This document shows positions 1 through 9,593 of a DNA stretch of 64,000 bases, piece after piece. Numbering within the stretch: the first letter of the stretch is position 1; every line of letters starts with the position of its first letter. The notes below the pieces were generated by a model. It did not search any database and was not told the DNA's origin. It saw only the letters and a program-made list of their open reading frames with translations. The position numbers were made by a program, and so were the translations under genes. The DNA comes from Mediterraneibacter gnavus ATCC 29149 (lineage in GTDB: Bacteria; Bacillota; Clostridia; Lachnospirales; Lachnospiraceae): the NCBI RefSeq assembly GCF_008121495.1, contig NZ_CP043051.1, positions 1,357,001 through 1,421,000 on the forward strand. Direction: 5' to 3'.

Positions 1-876
1 TTTGCGCCATTAGTGATAAAAAACAAATCTATTGAATTTATAGGCGACAAACATTTTGACTATGGAGCTTTTATATGTGCGGAAAGAAAAAGAGAAATAA
101 TTCAATTGTTTTTTAAGCATGTTTGTGACTTGGCAAAGAAAAGAAGTTTAGATATAGTTTTAAAATGTTTGCCGGAAAAAGGTGATCAGTTAGGGATTAT
201 TAGAGAAATTATCGAAGATATTCCTCATTCCCTAGTGAGAAAACAGGTTGATACAGCTAATCTTAATTTAGAAGAATATCAAAATTTTGAAGGATACCTT
301 AAAGCTATCAGCAGCAGTCTTCGGAAAAAAGCCATAAAGCCTTGTTTAAAAGCTGATATAGAATTTCAGATAGAAATGTATAATGATGATTTATGGAATG
401 ATATTGCTGATATTTATGATGATAGACAGAGTGATAGAATAGGAGTGTCTACATTGGAGTGGGCAAGGCCTATTGTAAAAACGTTAAATCAAGCAGGATT
501 ACTAAACATTAGTACATTAAAGTATGAGGGAAATAGGGTATCTTTTTTGATTTTCTTTGAGTTTAGTGGTAATGATTATATTTGGTTGACTGCATTTAAG
601 AAAATTGGAAAATTCCAATTAGGTCACTATGTCAGATATTGTCTTATAGAACGAGCATATAAAAAAAATGTTGTTGTAGTTGATATGATGCGTGGTGCAT
701 ATGATTACAAAAAACAATGGGATTGTAATGTTTCAAGTAATTATGAGGTGATTGTTTTTTCATCATGGTGGAAAAAAATGAAATATACAAGTTATCAAAA
801 AGGAAGAAAATTTATAAGAAATTTAGTTTATAATAATGAGTTTTTATATAAATTTTATAAGCAGCATAGCAAATAA
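1..876 (+). CDS. FemAB/BioF2-like GNAT acyltransferase, 5' partial
   Basis: The reading frame is already open at base 1 and a GTG lies at 13, so the true start is probably outside the window. About 290 residues are visible. The fold-type signature is a late stretch with aromatic and hydrophobic strands (NDYIWLTAFKKIGKFQLGHYVRYCLIERAYKK, described here by its position around residues 190-220) typical of GNAT-like proteins of the CelD/BioF2 group, which transfer acyl or aminoacyl groups onto cell-surface polymers or sugars. It sits 9 bases upstream of a glycosyltransferase at the start of a polysaccharide locus, so decoration of a capsule sugar is a reasonable role. That role is inferred; the substrate cannot be told from sequence. 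The gene is strongly AT-rich, like the next 12 kb. Confidence 0.6.
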   Translation, partial: FAPLVIKNKSIEFIGDKHFDYGAFICAERKREIIQLFFKHVCDLAKKRSLDIVLKCLPEKGDQLGIIREIIEDIPHSLVRKQVDTANLNLEEYQNFEGYLKAISSSLRKKAIKPCLKADIEFQIEMYNDDLWNDIADIYDDRQSDRIGVSTLEWARPIVKTLNQAGLLNISTLKYEGNRVSFLIFFEFSGNDYIWLTAFKKIGKFQLGHYVRYCLIERAYKKNVVVVDMMRGAYDYKKQWDCNVSSNYEVIVFSSWWKKMKYTSYQKGRKFIRNLVYNNEFLYKFYKQHSK

Positions 877-885
877 GGGGAAAAA

Positions 886-1980
886 ATGAACGTACTAATT
901 TTATTTGTAGAAGTTACATCTTATAATATAGCGCGCATAAGAAATGTCTACGAAAAGTGTGAAGCTATTTCGTGTGATTATGTATATTGTACTGAAAGCA
1001 TTAGTGGGCATCGAACAAATGATAAATTGCCATTTAATGCAAAGGTTTTATCCGGTAGTATAATGTGCAAATTGAAACAATTGATATCAATACTTTTACA
1101 TAAAAAGTATGACTTTATTGAGATTAATGGATATTCAGATGCTATTAGATTTTTTTTGATACAATATGCAAAGTGTAAGAAAATTCCATATGCAATAGAA
1201 ACCGACACACAACTGCATATACCAGATAATTATATAAAAAGAACAATAAAAAATATTTATTTAAAATATATATTTCATGGCAAATATGCTTATGGATTTT
1301 CAGGCGGTACACGACAAAAGAAATTGTTTGAATATTATGGAATGAGAAGAAATAATATATATATTTTGCCAATGACAGTAGATTTGGATCAATTTTTATC
1401 AATTGCTAGACAGCATGATAAAAAATTTTATAAAGAAAAACATGGATTTAAGGATAAGAGGGTAGTTCTGTATATAGGAAGATTTGAAGATGTTAAAAAT
1501 ATCTCGTTGTTATTATCTGCAGTTAGTAGAATCAGTCAGAAATATAGTGATGTATGTTGTTTATTAATTGGAAAAGGAACGCTTAAATCTAAATTGGAAA
1601 AACAATGTAAAGAATGCCATATAGAAAATGTGTATTTTCAAGATTATAAATTAATGCCAGAATTAGCAGAGTACTATTGTTTAGCAGATGTATTTGTCCT
1701 TCCATCAAAATTTGAACAATGGGGACTAGTTGTAAATGAAGCGCTAGCATGTTATACACCTGTTATTGCAAGTGATAAAGTAGGAGCAGTTGACGATTTG
1801 ATTCAAAAAAATACAAATGGAGATGTGTTTGAATCAGGAAATATCCAACAGTTAGAACAAAAATTAGAATATTGGTTAAATAATAGCTCAAACGAAAAAG
1901 ACTTTAGTATTAATGAAAGATGGAATCATAAAGTTTATAGAGAACGTTGGATAAAAATTTTACAGGGGGTGCAAGAATGA
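886..1980 (+). CDS. GT4-family glycosyltransferase
   Basis: A 364-residue GT-B retaining glycosyltransferase. The C-terminal nucleotide-sugar domain is clear: YIGRFEDVKNISLL near residue 195 starts the family 4 donor-binding half, and EQWGLVVNEALA near residue 275 carries the EX7E-type donor motif. The family moves a sugar from a nucleotide-sugar to a lipid-linked oligosaccharide on the cytoplasmic face of the membrane. AAGGGG lies just upstream of the ATG. The stop overlaps the start of the Wzy-like gene (ATGA), showing translational coupling inside the polysaccharide operon. Donor and acceptor sugars are unknown. Confidence 0.85.
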   Translation: MNVLILFVEVTSYNIARIRNVYEKCEAISCDYVYCTESISGHRTNDKLPFNAKVLSGSIMCKLKQLISILLHKKYDFIEINGYSDAIRFFLIQYAKCKKIPYAIETDTQLHIPDNYIKRTIKNIYLKYIFHGKYAYGFSGGTRQKKLFEYYGMRRNNIYILPMTVDLDQFLSIARQHDKKFYKEKHGFKDKRVVLYIGRFEDVKNISLLLSAVSRISQKYSDVCCLLIGKGTLKSKLEKQCKECHIENVYFQDYKLMPELAEYYCLADVFVLPSKFEQWGLVVNEALACYTPVIASDKVGAVDDLIQKNTNGDVFESGNIQQLEQKLEYWLNNSSNEKDFSINERWNHKVYRERWIKILQGVQE

Positions 1981-3149
1981 TAACTGGGAAAAAAGGGATT
2001 GCTTACAAATTCCATTATATTTTTCTTGTACTAATTTTTATCTCATTGGATTCTACATTTAACCTTCCCTATGCGCATTTATTGAGGTGGGTATATCCAA
2101 TTATTCTTTTAGCTTTTATTTCAAAAGAAATGGGGAAAATAGCATATCCCAAAGGTGCATTATGGCCAGCTGTTGCAGCCATGTTTTTAATTGCTTCAGT
2201 ATATAGTATCAATATCAAATATTCACTTGGAAGAGTAATTTCTTATTTAATTATGACATGTTTTTTTTATATGTTTTATAAACGTCAGCGATACAATAAT
2301 ACGCTTATAAATATTCCCTGGTATTTGGGGAAGATGTTTGTCATTTATGAGATTGCTAATTTTTTTGCAACCGTTATAGGAAATTCAGTTCGGGCAACAG
2401 GAATAACAGGGAATGCTAATTCATTGGGGTTATGGTCTAATATTGCATTTGTTTTTTCTGTTTATTATTTAAAAATCGAAAAAACTTTTAATAGGAAGGT
2501 TTTATATAGTATAACGGCAATAATGTCAGTATATACGGCAATTGCATCTGGTTCAAGAACATACACATTGTGTATTTTGTTAAATATTGCAGTATTTTTT
2601 ATTTTGATATTCCAAAGCAAGATAAAATATCTTGTGATATTACCGATTGTTCTATTTGCGAGTATCAATATACCATCTATCATGAATTTATTGTATCAAT
2701 TGCCAGGATTTCAGCGCTTAATTGAAGAGGGGAGTAGCAGAGGAGCAATTTGGGAAGCTGGAATTTCTCTATGGATGAAAAAACCATTATTTGGATGGGG
2801 ATATGGAGTAAATCAGGAATTAAATTCGATAAAATATTTAGGTAATATTCCGGGATATGGAGATTATGGATTTGCATTTCATAACTCATATTTGTCTACT
2901 ATTATTGAAATTGGGATAATTGGATTGGTTATTGTTTTGTTACATTATGTAGTTATTATCTGTAACGGTATCAAGGTATATAGAAAAACAAAACATATTA
3001 CAGTTTTTATTGTTATTTGGATATGTATTAATATGCTGATATGTTTTATTGGTGGTTCAGCAATGACATCATTAGGCAGTACGGAAGGCTTTGTATTTTG
3101 GGGGTTACTTATGTGGCTTTATGAATATGATAATGATATTGATATATAG
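1977..3149 (+). CDS. Wzy-like polysaccharide polymerase / O-antigen ligase family
   Basis: A 390-residue polytopic membrane protein with about ten hydrophobic segments and a long extracytoplasmic loop. In that loop, RGAIWEAGISLW and the later FHNSYLSTIIEIGIIG (near residue 300) resemble the conserved Wzy_C/O-antigen ligase region. Proteins of this kind join lipid-linked repeat units outside the membrane. An in-frame ATG lies 30 bases further upstream, but the ATG at 1977 has a GGGGG Shine-Dalgarno at the right distance and overlaps the preceding stop, so it is preferred. Together with the flippase downstream it implies a Wzx/Wzy-dependent pathway. Function is assigned from topology and weak motifs, so polymerase versus ligase is not settled. 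Confidence 0.75.
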   Translation: MITGKKGIAYKFHYIFLVLIFISLDSTFNLPYAHLLRWVYPIILLAFISKEMGKIAYPKGALWPAVAAMFLIASVYSINIKYSLGRVISYLIMTCFFYMFYKRQRYNNTLINIPWYLGKMFVIYEIANFFATVIGNSVRATGITGNANSLGLWSNIAFVFSVYYLKIEKTFNRKVLYSITAIMSVYTAIASGSRTYTLCILLNIAVFFILIFQSKIKYLVILPIVLFASINIPSIMNLLYQLPGFQRLIEEGSSRGAIWEAGISLWMKKPLFGWGYGVNQELNSIKYLGNIPGYGDYGFAFHNSYLSTIIEIGIIGLVIVLLHYVVIICNGIKVYRKTKHITVFIVIWICINMLICFIGGSAMTSLGSTEGFVFWGLLMWLYEYDNDIDI

Positions 3150-3393
3150 ATTGAAATCACAGGAAAGGTGAGGTTGCTTCTGTTATTTCGTGAAATGTTG
3201 TCATTTGATTTATGAAATATTAATAGATAAAGTATAAATAGTTGTTTTAATGAGTAAAGAAGGCAAAGATCTTAACTTATTGATGAAATTAACAATATAA
3301 TTTTGTATGATTTTTGAATTTACTTATTTATGGTTGAGAAATTATGTTTTACATTTAGGATATGAAAAATACTTTATTGTTAAGGAGATATAG
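3150..3393 (+). other. AT-rich intergenic gap in capsule locus
   Basis: About 240 bases between the polymerase and flippase genes, in an otherwise tightly packed operon. I see no convincing ORF, terminator or promoter pair. It ends in a strong ribosome-binding site (AAGGAGATATAG) for the next gene. It may be decayed coding sequence or a recombination junction between cassette parts. Confidence 0.4.
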
Positions 3394-4917
3394 ATGGAAA
3401 ATAAAAAAAATTTGCAATGGGGAATTATTCTTTCATATATAACGATGTTTGCTGGAATAATAGTATCTATTACTTATACACCATTTTTACTTCGTTCATT
3501 GGGCACACAGCAATATGGGTTGTATAATATGGGACAAGCCGCAGTTAGCTATTTAGGTCTAACAGAATTTGGATTTGGCAATGCAGTTATAAGATATTCA
3601 TCAAAATACAGGGCAGAAGGAAATGAAAAGAAAGCAGAGTCTGTTTATGGATTGTTTTTGTATATTTATTCTCTATTAGCAATTATTATAGTGATTATAG
3701 GGGGAGTACTATGCCTTTTTTGTGATCAATTTTACACTGTAAGTACAGGAAGTGAAGGATATAAACAACTTCGTATTATTATTATTATTATGGTTGTAAA
3801 TCTTGCATTAACCTTTACCATGACACCATATAGTTCGATTATTACTTCTTATGAAAGATTTTCTTTTATTAAGATTACAAATTTAATTTATACAATATTG
3901 AAACCCGTAGTAATGATCCCGTTGCTTCTTTGGGGATATAAAGCGATTGCTTTATCAATAGTAACATTAGTGTTGCAGCAATTTCTTAATTTAGCAAATG
4001 TAATTTATGTAAAAAAAGTATTACATATTAATATAAATCTAAAACGAAAAGAAATGAATTTTGATATTTTAAAAGAAGTTCTTAGCTATTCTTTTTTTGT
4101 TTTTTTGGGATCTATAGTAAGTCAATTAAATAATAATACAGATAATGTGATACTTGGAATTATTTCTGGAGAAGAGGCAGTTGCAGTTTATTCAGTTGCA
4201 TATTTGTTAAATACATATATTCAGCAAGTGCCAGGGACAATTTCAAGTGTATTCTTTCCAAGGGTGACATCAAAAATTGTAAAAGGTGAGAGCATGCAAG
4301 AAATGACAAATATGCTTATTAAAATTGGGCGTATTCAGTGCTATTTTGTAATGTTGTTAATTAGTGGGTTTATATTGTTTGGGAGAGAGTTTATCGCTTT
4401 GTGGGCTGGAAAAGATTATAGTATAGCGTATGCAATAGTTTTAGTTCTAATTATTCCAGCGGCAATACCTAATATGCAAAGTATAGGTGTATTAATTATG
4501 CAAGCAATGAACAAGCACCAATTTAGAGCAATATTGTATCTTATATGTGCAATTTTGAATGTTTGCATGAGTATACCTGCAGGAATAAAATATGGACCTT
4601 TAGGATGTGCAGCATGTACAGGAATTACAACATTTTTGACAAGCGGAATGATTTTGAATTGGTATTATAAGTCAAAGATCGGTTTAAATATAAAACAATA
4701 TTGGAAAAGCATAGGTGGACAATGTATAAAGACTATTCCGATTTTGTTGGTGGGAATTGTATTTAATTATTATATTACGGATTATAATTGGGTAAGCTTT
4801 TTTATGAAAGTAATATGCTTTTCATTATGCTATATTATATATATATATTTAGTAACAATGAACCATTTTGAGAGAAATTTTATAAAAGAAATTTTTGCTA
4901 AGATTAGAATAAGGTAA
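3394..4917 (+). CDS. Wzx-like polysaccharide flippase (MOP superfamily)
   Basis: A 507-residue protein with 12 to 14 predicted membrane spans. The N-terminus (ILSYITMFAGIIVSITYTPFLLRSLG) and the following GLYNMGQAAVSYLGLTEFGFG stretch are typical of the polysaccharide-transport branch of the MOP flippases. These proteins turn undecaprenyl-linked repeat units from the inner to the outer face of the membrane. AAGGAGATATAG directly precedes the ATG. It is followed 12 bases later by a TagF-like transferase. As with most Wzx proteins, sequence shows the family well but not the exact sugar unit carried. Confidence 0.88.
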   Translation: MENKKNLQWGIILSYITMFAGIIVSITYTPFLLRSLGTQQYGLYNMGQAAVSYLGLTEFGFGNAVIRYSSKYRAEGNEKKAESVYGLFLYIYSLLAIIIVIIGGVLCLFCDQFYTVSTGSEGYKQLRIIIIIMVVNLALTFTMTPYSSIITSYERFSFIKITNLIYTILKPVVMIPLLLWGYKAIALSIVTLVLQQFLNLANVIYVKKVLHININLKRKEMNFDILKEVLSYSFFVFLGSIVSQLNNNTDNVILGIISGEEAVAVYSVAYLLNTYIQQVPGTISSVFFPRVTSKIVKGESMQEMTNMLIKIGRIQCYFVMLLISGFILFGREFIALWAGKDYSIAYAIVLVLIIPAAIPNMQSIGVLIMQAMNKHQFRAILYLICAILNVCMSIPAGIKYGPLGCAACTGITTFLTSGMILNWYYKSKIGLNIKQYWKSIGGQCIKTIPILLVGIVFNYYITDYNWVSFFMKVICFSLCYIIYIYLVTMNHFERNFIKEIFAKIRIR

Positions 4918-4929
4918 AGAGGAACTATT

Positions 4930-6489
4930 ATGAATATAGTGAAAAGTATAAATAGCAGATTAAATGGGATCAAACAAGATTTTAAGAGTAGATATTGGGA
5001 ATATGGCAATTATTTTAAAGATCAAGTAGTATGGGAGCAATCAATTCTATTTGAATCATTTGGTGGTTTAAATTTTCAAGGAAATCCATATTACATCTTT
5101 AAAGAAATTTTTTTGAATAATAAATATAAAAAGTATGATTTATATATTTCACACCAGTGTCCAGAAAAATTAAAAGAATATCTTAACAATATTAAATTAT
5201 ATGATAACAGAGTAAAAGTTATTAAAATACATTCAGACGAATATAGAAGAGTTTTATCACATTGTAAGTATTTAGTTAATAATGTATCTTTTAATATGAA
5301 TTTCATAAAAAAAACAGAACAAGTTTATTTGAATACATGGCATGGGACGCCGTTAAAATGTTTAGGAAGAAATATACAAAATGATCCATTTGAATGCAAT
5401 AATGCTCAAAGAAATTTTTTACTATGTGATTATTTGCTTGCACCGAACAAACTAACTAGAAATGTTTATGAAAATGATTATATGGTTAGAGGAATTATGC
5501 ATGGGCAAATAAAGGAGCAAGGATATCCAAGAAATTCCATATTTTTTGATCAAAATAAAAGACAATCAATTAAGAAAAGATATGGATTGGAAGGAAAAAT
5601 TTCTATTTTTTATATGCCAACTTGGAGAGGAACTGCCAATGGTATTGATGATGTAGATCAAGTTAGTGAAATGGAGAGACTGGCAAAAGAACTGGGTGAA
5701 ACGTATAAAGTATTTGTGAAATTTCATCCTGCCATGCAAAAAGAAGGAGCTAAATTTAAATATTGTTTAAATATGCCAGATAATATAGAAGTGTATGAAT
5801 TCCTAAATGGTATGGATATATTGATTACGGACTATTCTAGTGTGTTTTTTGATTTTGCAAATTCAGATCAAAAAATTATTTTATACCAATATGATCAAGA
5901 ACAATATTATAAAAGTAGGGGAATGTATAGTGAGGTTGCAAATCAATTGCCATTTCCAATTGCATTTACATATGAAGAATTAAAGCAATATATAAAAACG
6001 GAAGAGAGTACTATTTATACAGAATTTAAGAAACAATTTTGTCCATTTGATTCTTTGAAATCCACAGAAGAAGCTATACAGTTGTTAATGAATTTTCCGG
6101 AGCAAGCAATAGGAAGAATGCCTGTAGATTTATATATTATTGATTTTTTAACTACAGATGAAATGCTTTTAAAGATGGCTGAAAAAATAAAAAATAAAAA
6201 CTTCCGATTTGTATTTATACCTAAGCGTAGTAATAAAAGATTCAGTAATATTACCTGCTTTGATAAAATTAATTATTTGATATTATATCCAAATAGTAAA
6301 CTTACTATAAAAGAACGGATTATCTACTTATTTAGTGCTTTAGTTAATACAAAAAAGCATTTATATTATATGAAAAGGGAACAAAAAAGATTATGGGGTG
6401 CAACAGATATTGGTCATATTTATTCAAAGACAACACATGTACCTATAGCAGTAAAGGCTCAACGAGAAGAGTGGCCTAATTATTTATAA
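4930..6489 (+). CDS. CDP-glycerol:polyglycerophosphate glycerophosphotransferase-like (TagF/TagB family)
   Basis: A 519-residue protein with the hallmarks of the teichoic-acid polymerase family: NTWHGTPLK near residue 134 (catalytic His), FYMPTWRG near 233, FHPAM near 265, and ILITDYSSVFFDFAN near 298. Members move glycerol-phosphate or ribitol-phosphate from a CDP-activated donor to a membrane-linked acceptor. The last 130 residues or so go beyond the recognised catalytic domain and have no motif I know. A glycerol-3-phosphate cytidylyltransferase lies immediately downstream and would make the donor. The pair implies a phosphoglycerol substituent or backbone in this polymer. Confidence 0.88.
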   Translation: MNIVKSINSRLNGIKQDFKSRYWEYGNYFKDQVVWEQSILFESFGGLNFQGNPYYIFKEIFLNNKYKKYDLYISHQCPEKLKEYLNNIKLYDNRVKVIKIHSDEYRRVLSHCKYLVNNVSFNMNFIKKTEQVYLNTWHGTPLKCLGRNIQNDPFECNNAQRNFLLCDYLLAPNKLTRNVYENDYMVRGIMHGQIKEQGYPRNSIFFDQNKRQSIKKRYGLEGKISIFYMPTWRGTANGIDDVDQVSEMERLAKELGETYKVFVKFHPAMQKEGAKFKYCLNMPDNIEVYEFLNGMDILITDYSSVFFDFANSDQKIILYQYDQEQYYKSRGMYSEVANQLPFPIAFTYEELKQYIKTEESTIYTEFKKQFCPFDSLKSTEEAIQLLMNFPEQAIGRMPVDLYIIDFLTTDEMLLKMAEKIKNKNFRFVFIPKRSNKRFSNITCFDKINYLILYPNSKLTIKERIIYLFSALVNTKKHLYYMKREQKRLWGATDIGHIYSKTTHVPIAVKAQREEWPNYL

Positions 6490-6516
6490 AAAGAAAGAGA
6501 GTGTGTAAAATAAATT

Positions 6517-6915
6517 ATGAAGCGTGTAATTACATATGGAACTTTTGACTTACTCCATTATGGACATATTAATTTACTTAAAAGGGCAAAAGAATATGGA
6601 GATTATCTTATAGTTGCTTTATCAACAGACGAATTTAATTGGGATGAAAAAAGAAAAAAATGTTATTTTACATATGAACAAAGAAAAAAGCTTTTAGAGG
6701 CTGTTAGATATGTAGACTTGGTGATTCCAGAAGAGAACTGGGAACAAAAAATTTTAGATGTTAAAAAATATGATGTAGATACATTTGTGATTGGGAATGA
6801 TTGGGAAGGAAAATTTGATTTTTTGAAGGACTTATGTAATGTTGTATATTTACCGAGGACACCTGAAATTTCCAGTACACAGATTAAAGAAGAACTAAAG
6901 AAAAAAGGTAAATAA
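6517..6915 (+). CDS. tagD: Glycerol-3-phosphate cytidylyltransferase
   Basis: A 132-residue enzyme, full length for the family. The nucleotidyltransferase signature is intact: TYGTFDLLHYGHINLLKRA near the N-terminus contains the HxGH active site, YTYEQR-type residues (FTYEQRKKLLEA) sit mid-protein, and EISSTQIKEEL at the C-terminus is the ISST(S/Q) motif. It makes CDP-glycerol from CTP and glycerol-3-phosphate in the cytoplasm. It sits directly after the TagF-like transferase that would use the product. The gene carries the same AT-rich composition as its neighbours, so the CDP-glycerol pair probably travelled with the locus. Confidence 0.93.
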   Translation: MKRVITYGTFDLLHYGHINLLKRAKEYGDYLIVALSTDEFNWDEKRKKCYFTYEQRKKLLEAVRYVDLVIPEENWEQKILDVKKYDVDTFVIGNDWEGKFDFLKDLCNVVYLPRTPEISSTQIKEELKKKGK

Positions 6916-6922
6916 AATTAAT

Positions 6923-7984
6923 ATGAATAAAAAAATTAAAATTTTTTTAGGCGGCTATGTGAATTTCCCTAATGCACAAAATGTGAATTGTGATAATATT
7001 GCAAGATATTTGGATAAAGAAAAATTTGAAGTGCATACGATGTACACAAATAAAAAGGCAATCGATAAAAAGGTATATAAGGATCAAGATATACATTTAC
7101 ATAAATTAATTCATCATCGTTTCATATGGTATTGGAGTAAATATCTAACAATGCTTTTGGGAAATTACGATGTTTATTATTTACCTAAAGTGGAGAAAAC
7201 GGACAAAAGGTTTTCTCAAAAACATAAAAATAAAATATGTATATCATCTGTTGAGGGAGTAATCACTGAGAGCACTAACAACACGGAACAATTTAAAGAT
7301 TATTATATAAAAGATATGACAAGTTTTTTTTCAATTAGTAACTGTATTGCTGATAGTGTAAAAAAATATTGGGGGATTCAAAGTGAAGTAATTCCTCTTG
7401 GTACGATACCGATTGGAAAAAAAGTAGATGAAAAAAACAAATTAAAGAATATTATTTGGGTGGGAAATGTGAAGGCAAATAAGCGTCCACAATATCTGGT
7501 GAATATTGCTAAAACATTTTCAAATCTTCAATTTAAAATGATTGGAGATGGAGATATGTTGGAAGATATGAAGAAGATCTGTATGAGTGAAAATATAAAT
7601 AATCTTAGATTTTATGGACGCATTCCTAATAGTCAGGTGTATCAAGAAATGGAAGAATGCGATTTGTTACTTATGACATCGGAGTATGAAGGATTGCCTA
7701 AAGTTATTCAAGAAGCAGCTCAAATGAGACTTCCGAGTATTTATATTAATGAAAATTATAATGTGGATTTTATAACTGATGGAATTAATGGTTTTGCAGT
7801 ATCTGATTTAGAAACAATGCAGGAGAAGATTCAATTTTTATTAGATGATCCAACAACATATCAGAAAATGTCTAAAGCTGCTTATGAAAGTATTCAGCCA
7901 TATACATGGGGAAATGTGATTAAGCAATATGAAAAATATTTTGAGAAAATATATGAAAAATCTCAAAAAATGGGAGTATTATAG
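6923..7984 (+). CDS. GT4-like glycosyltransferase
   Basis: A 353-residue GT-B fold glycosyltransferase. The C-terminal half begins at IWVGNVKANKRPQYL (near residue 178), and TSEYEGLPKVIQEAAQM (near residue 253) is the donor-binding EX7E-type motif. The N-terminal acceptor half is divergent. It starts 7 bases after tagD with no strong Shine-Dalgarno, so coupled translation is likely. Its 3' end runs into a fragment of an acetyltransferase gene (7984-8139), but the C-terminal helix looks complete. Sugar specificity is unknown. Confidence 0.8.
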   Translation: MNKKIKIFLGGYVNFPNAQNVNCDNIARYLDKEKFEVHTMYTNKKAIDKKVYKDQDIHLHKLIHHRFIWYWSKYLTMLLGNYDVYYLPKVEKTDKRFSQKHKNKICISSVEGVITESTNNTEQFKDYYIKDMTSFFSISNCIADSVKKYWGIQSEVIPLGTIPIGKKVDEKNKLKNIIWVGNVKANKRPQYLVNIAKTFSNLQFKMIGDGDMLEDMKKICMSENINNLRFYGRIPNSQVYQEMEECDLLLMTSEYEGLPKVIQEAAQMRLPSIYINENYNVDFITDGINGFAVSDLETMQEKIQFLLDDPTTYQKMSKAAYESIQPYTWGNVIKQYEKYFEKIYEKSQKMGVL

Positions 7985-8139
7985 TAATTGGAGCACGGAT
8001 TGTAGGAAATATTACGGTAGCAGATACAGGGGGAATAGGTGCGAATTTTGTTGTGACAAAGAGTGTTGAGGAGCAAGGAATTACAGTTGTAGGTGTTCCA
8101 GCAAAAAATAGTAATGTTGATTCGAAAGACTATATTTAA
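7984..8139 (+). pseudogene. Remnant of hexapeptide-repeat (CysE-type) acetyltransferase
   Basis: No start codon and only the last 51 codons or so of a gene remain. The frame, readable from about 7969, gives IGARIVGNITVAD, then GIGANFVVTKSVEEQG and ITVVGVPAKN before a stop at 8137-8139. This is the unmistakable C-terminal coil and GVPAK tail of left-handed beta-helix acetyltransferases, such as serine acetyltransferase or capsule O-acetyltransferases. The rest of the gene was lost, apparently when the glycosyltransferase upstream was joined to this position. It marks a recombination scar between two blocks of the polysaccharide locus. Confidence 0.75.
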
Positions 8140-8162
8140 TAATAAGTACCGAGTGAGGATGT

Positions 8163-9566
8163 ATGGGATTAGAAAAGCTATATGATTTTGAAAAAAAATA
8201 TTCTTTTTTATATGAAATAGAATGGAATGGTGTGCCAGTTTATACATGTTTTCGTGATTCAGTATCTTTGATATTATCAGGAGAAGCAAATAATAATGAA
8301 GCAGAATATCAGGTGGAAAAAGGGAAAATTTATCTGCGACGTATTTGGGATAGTTTTTGGAAAATTAGAAAGTTAAAAAAAGCAAAGACATTAATTTTTA
8401 CATCAACTATGTTTCGTAGAGATTATGGGAGAAATTTGGCAGCAGAGTACTTAATGGATAAATATCCAGATGGGGTGGTGTTTGAATGGCCATCGAGAAC
8501 AGACTTATATGATATAGCTTATTTTCAAGATGACAGAAAAGATAGATATTGTCCCTTAGATTTTTATATATTACTATATAAATTTTATGGGAAATTACAT
8601 AGAAAGGAAGCTGTTAAATTGGAGAATGACTGCAGAGAGCAGTTAAAACATTTTTTTGCAAGGGCTAAAGAGCCAGAAAATTCTTATGAAAAAAAAGTTA
8701 TTTCATTATTACTTCGTGAAATGCCGGTATCTTATGCATCGACTGCAATTTCTCAAAGAGTATTTGCGAAACTCTTTAAGAACTATGATAATATACAATA
8801 TGCTATTGATTTCTGGGGGAGTGCCAGAGAAAATATTATTCCAATTCTTTCAGGGCAATTTGAAGCAATAGAATTACAACATGGAATTATTACAGCATTT
8901 CATCCAGGATATATATATCCTTCTGATGCGAATAAAAAGTGCAAACGATTTTTTGATAGAACAATGCTTCTTTATGGCGAAGCAACAAAAAAACTTTTGA
9001 TGGAAAAATCAGTGTTTACTGAAGAACAAATAGAGGTAATAGGAAATCCGAGAATTCTGAAGTATAAGCAGGAATTTGGGGAAAATAACGAAAAGCGGCA
9101 GTATATTTTATTTACATCGCAGCCATTTGAGCAGGATGTGAAAGGGGCAACTTACTATAGTGAGATGATCCCTTTTTTGCAGAGCATTCAAAAACAGTTG
9201 GAGACAGATGATAAATGGAGAAAATATCAATTAGTTATTAAATTACATCCGAGAGAAAACAATGGGATAAAAAATAGATATAAAGAAAGTATTCCTGAAT
9301 GTGAAGTTTTTGATAACACCACACCATTATATGAGTTGTTAGGAAAAAGTTTTTTACATTTGACTGCGAATTCTACAACGCTATATGAAGCTGCACTTTT
9401 TGATACACCGACAGTTTTATTACCTTATCAAGGATATAAACCAGAAGAAATTTTTGGTTTCGATGTAAAAATAACTAATGATATATTGCCAAATGAATTG
9501 GTTGATACAGAAAAATATAGAGAATATTTATTTTATTTGAAGGATCAAACATTGAAGTACATGTAA
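8163..9566 (+). CDS. Putative GT-B glycosyltransferase, candidate sialyltransferase
   Basis: A 467-residue protein without signal peptide. The C-terminal half has features seen in capsule GT-B enzymes that use CMP- or CDP-linked donors: an ELQHG segment near residue 239, KLHPRE near 360 (an HP motif), and ANSTTLYEAALF near 403 (paired Ser/Thr). Bacterial sialyltransferases of families GT38/GT52 share an HP motif and a Ser/Thr pair, but I cannot see their D/E-D/E-G motif here. It lies directly upstream of neuD-neuB-neuA-neuC, which make CMP-sialic acid, so transfer of that sugar is the best inference. It could instead be another capsule transferase. Confidence 0.6.
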   Translation: MGLEKLYDFEKKYSFLYEIEWNGVPVYTCFRDSVSLILSGEANNNEAEYQVEKGKIYLRRIWDSFWKIRKLKKAKTLIFTSTMFRRDYGRNLAAEYLMDKYPDGVVFEWPSRTDLYDIAYFQDDRKDRYCPLDFYILLYKFYGKLHRKEAVKLENDCREQLKHFFARAKEPENSYEKKVISLLLREMPVSYASTAISQRVFAKLFKNYDNIQYAIDFWGSARENIIPILSGQFEAIELQHGIITAFHPGYIYPSDANKKCKRFFDRTMLLYGEATKKLLMEKSVFTEEQIEVIGNPRILKYKQEFGENNEKRQYILFTSQPFEQDVKGATYYSEMIPFLQSIQKQLETDDKWRKYQLVIKLHPRENNGIKNRYKESIPECEVFDNTTPLYELLGKSFLHLTANSTTLYEAALFDTPTVLLPYQGYKPEEIFGFDVKITNDILPNELVDTEKYREYLFYLKDQTLKYM

Positions 9567-9593
9567 GATGTCAAATTGAAAAGAGGAGTAAAG

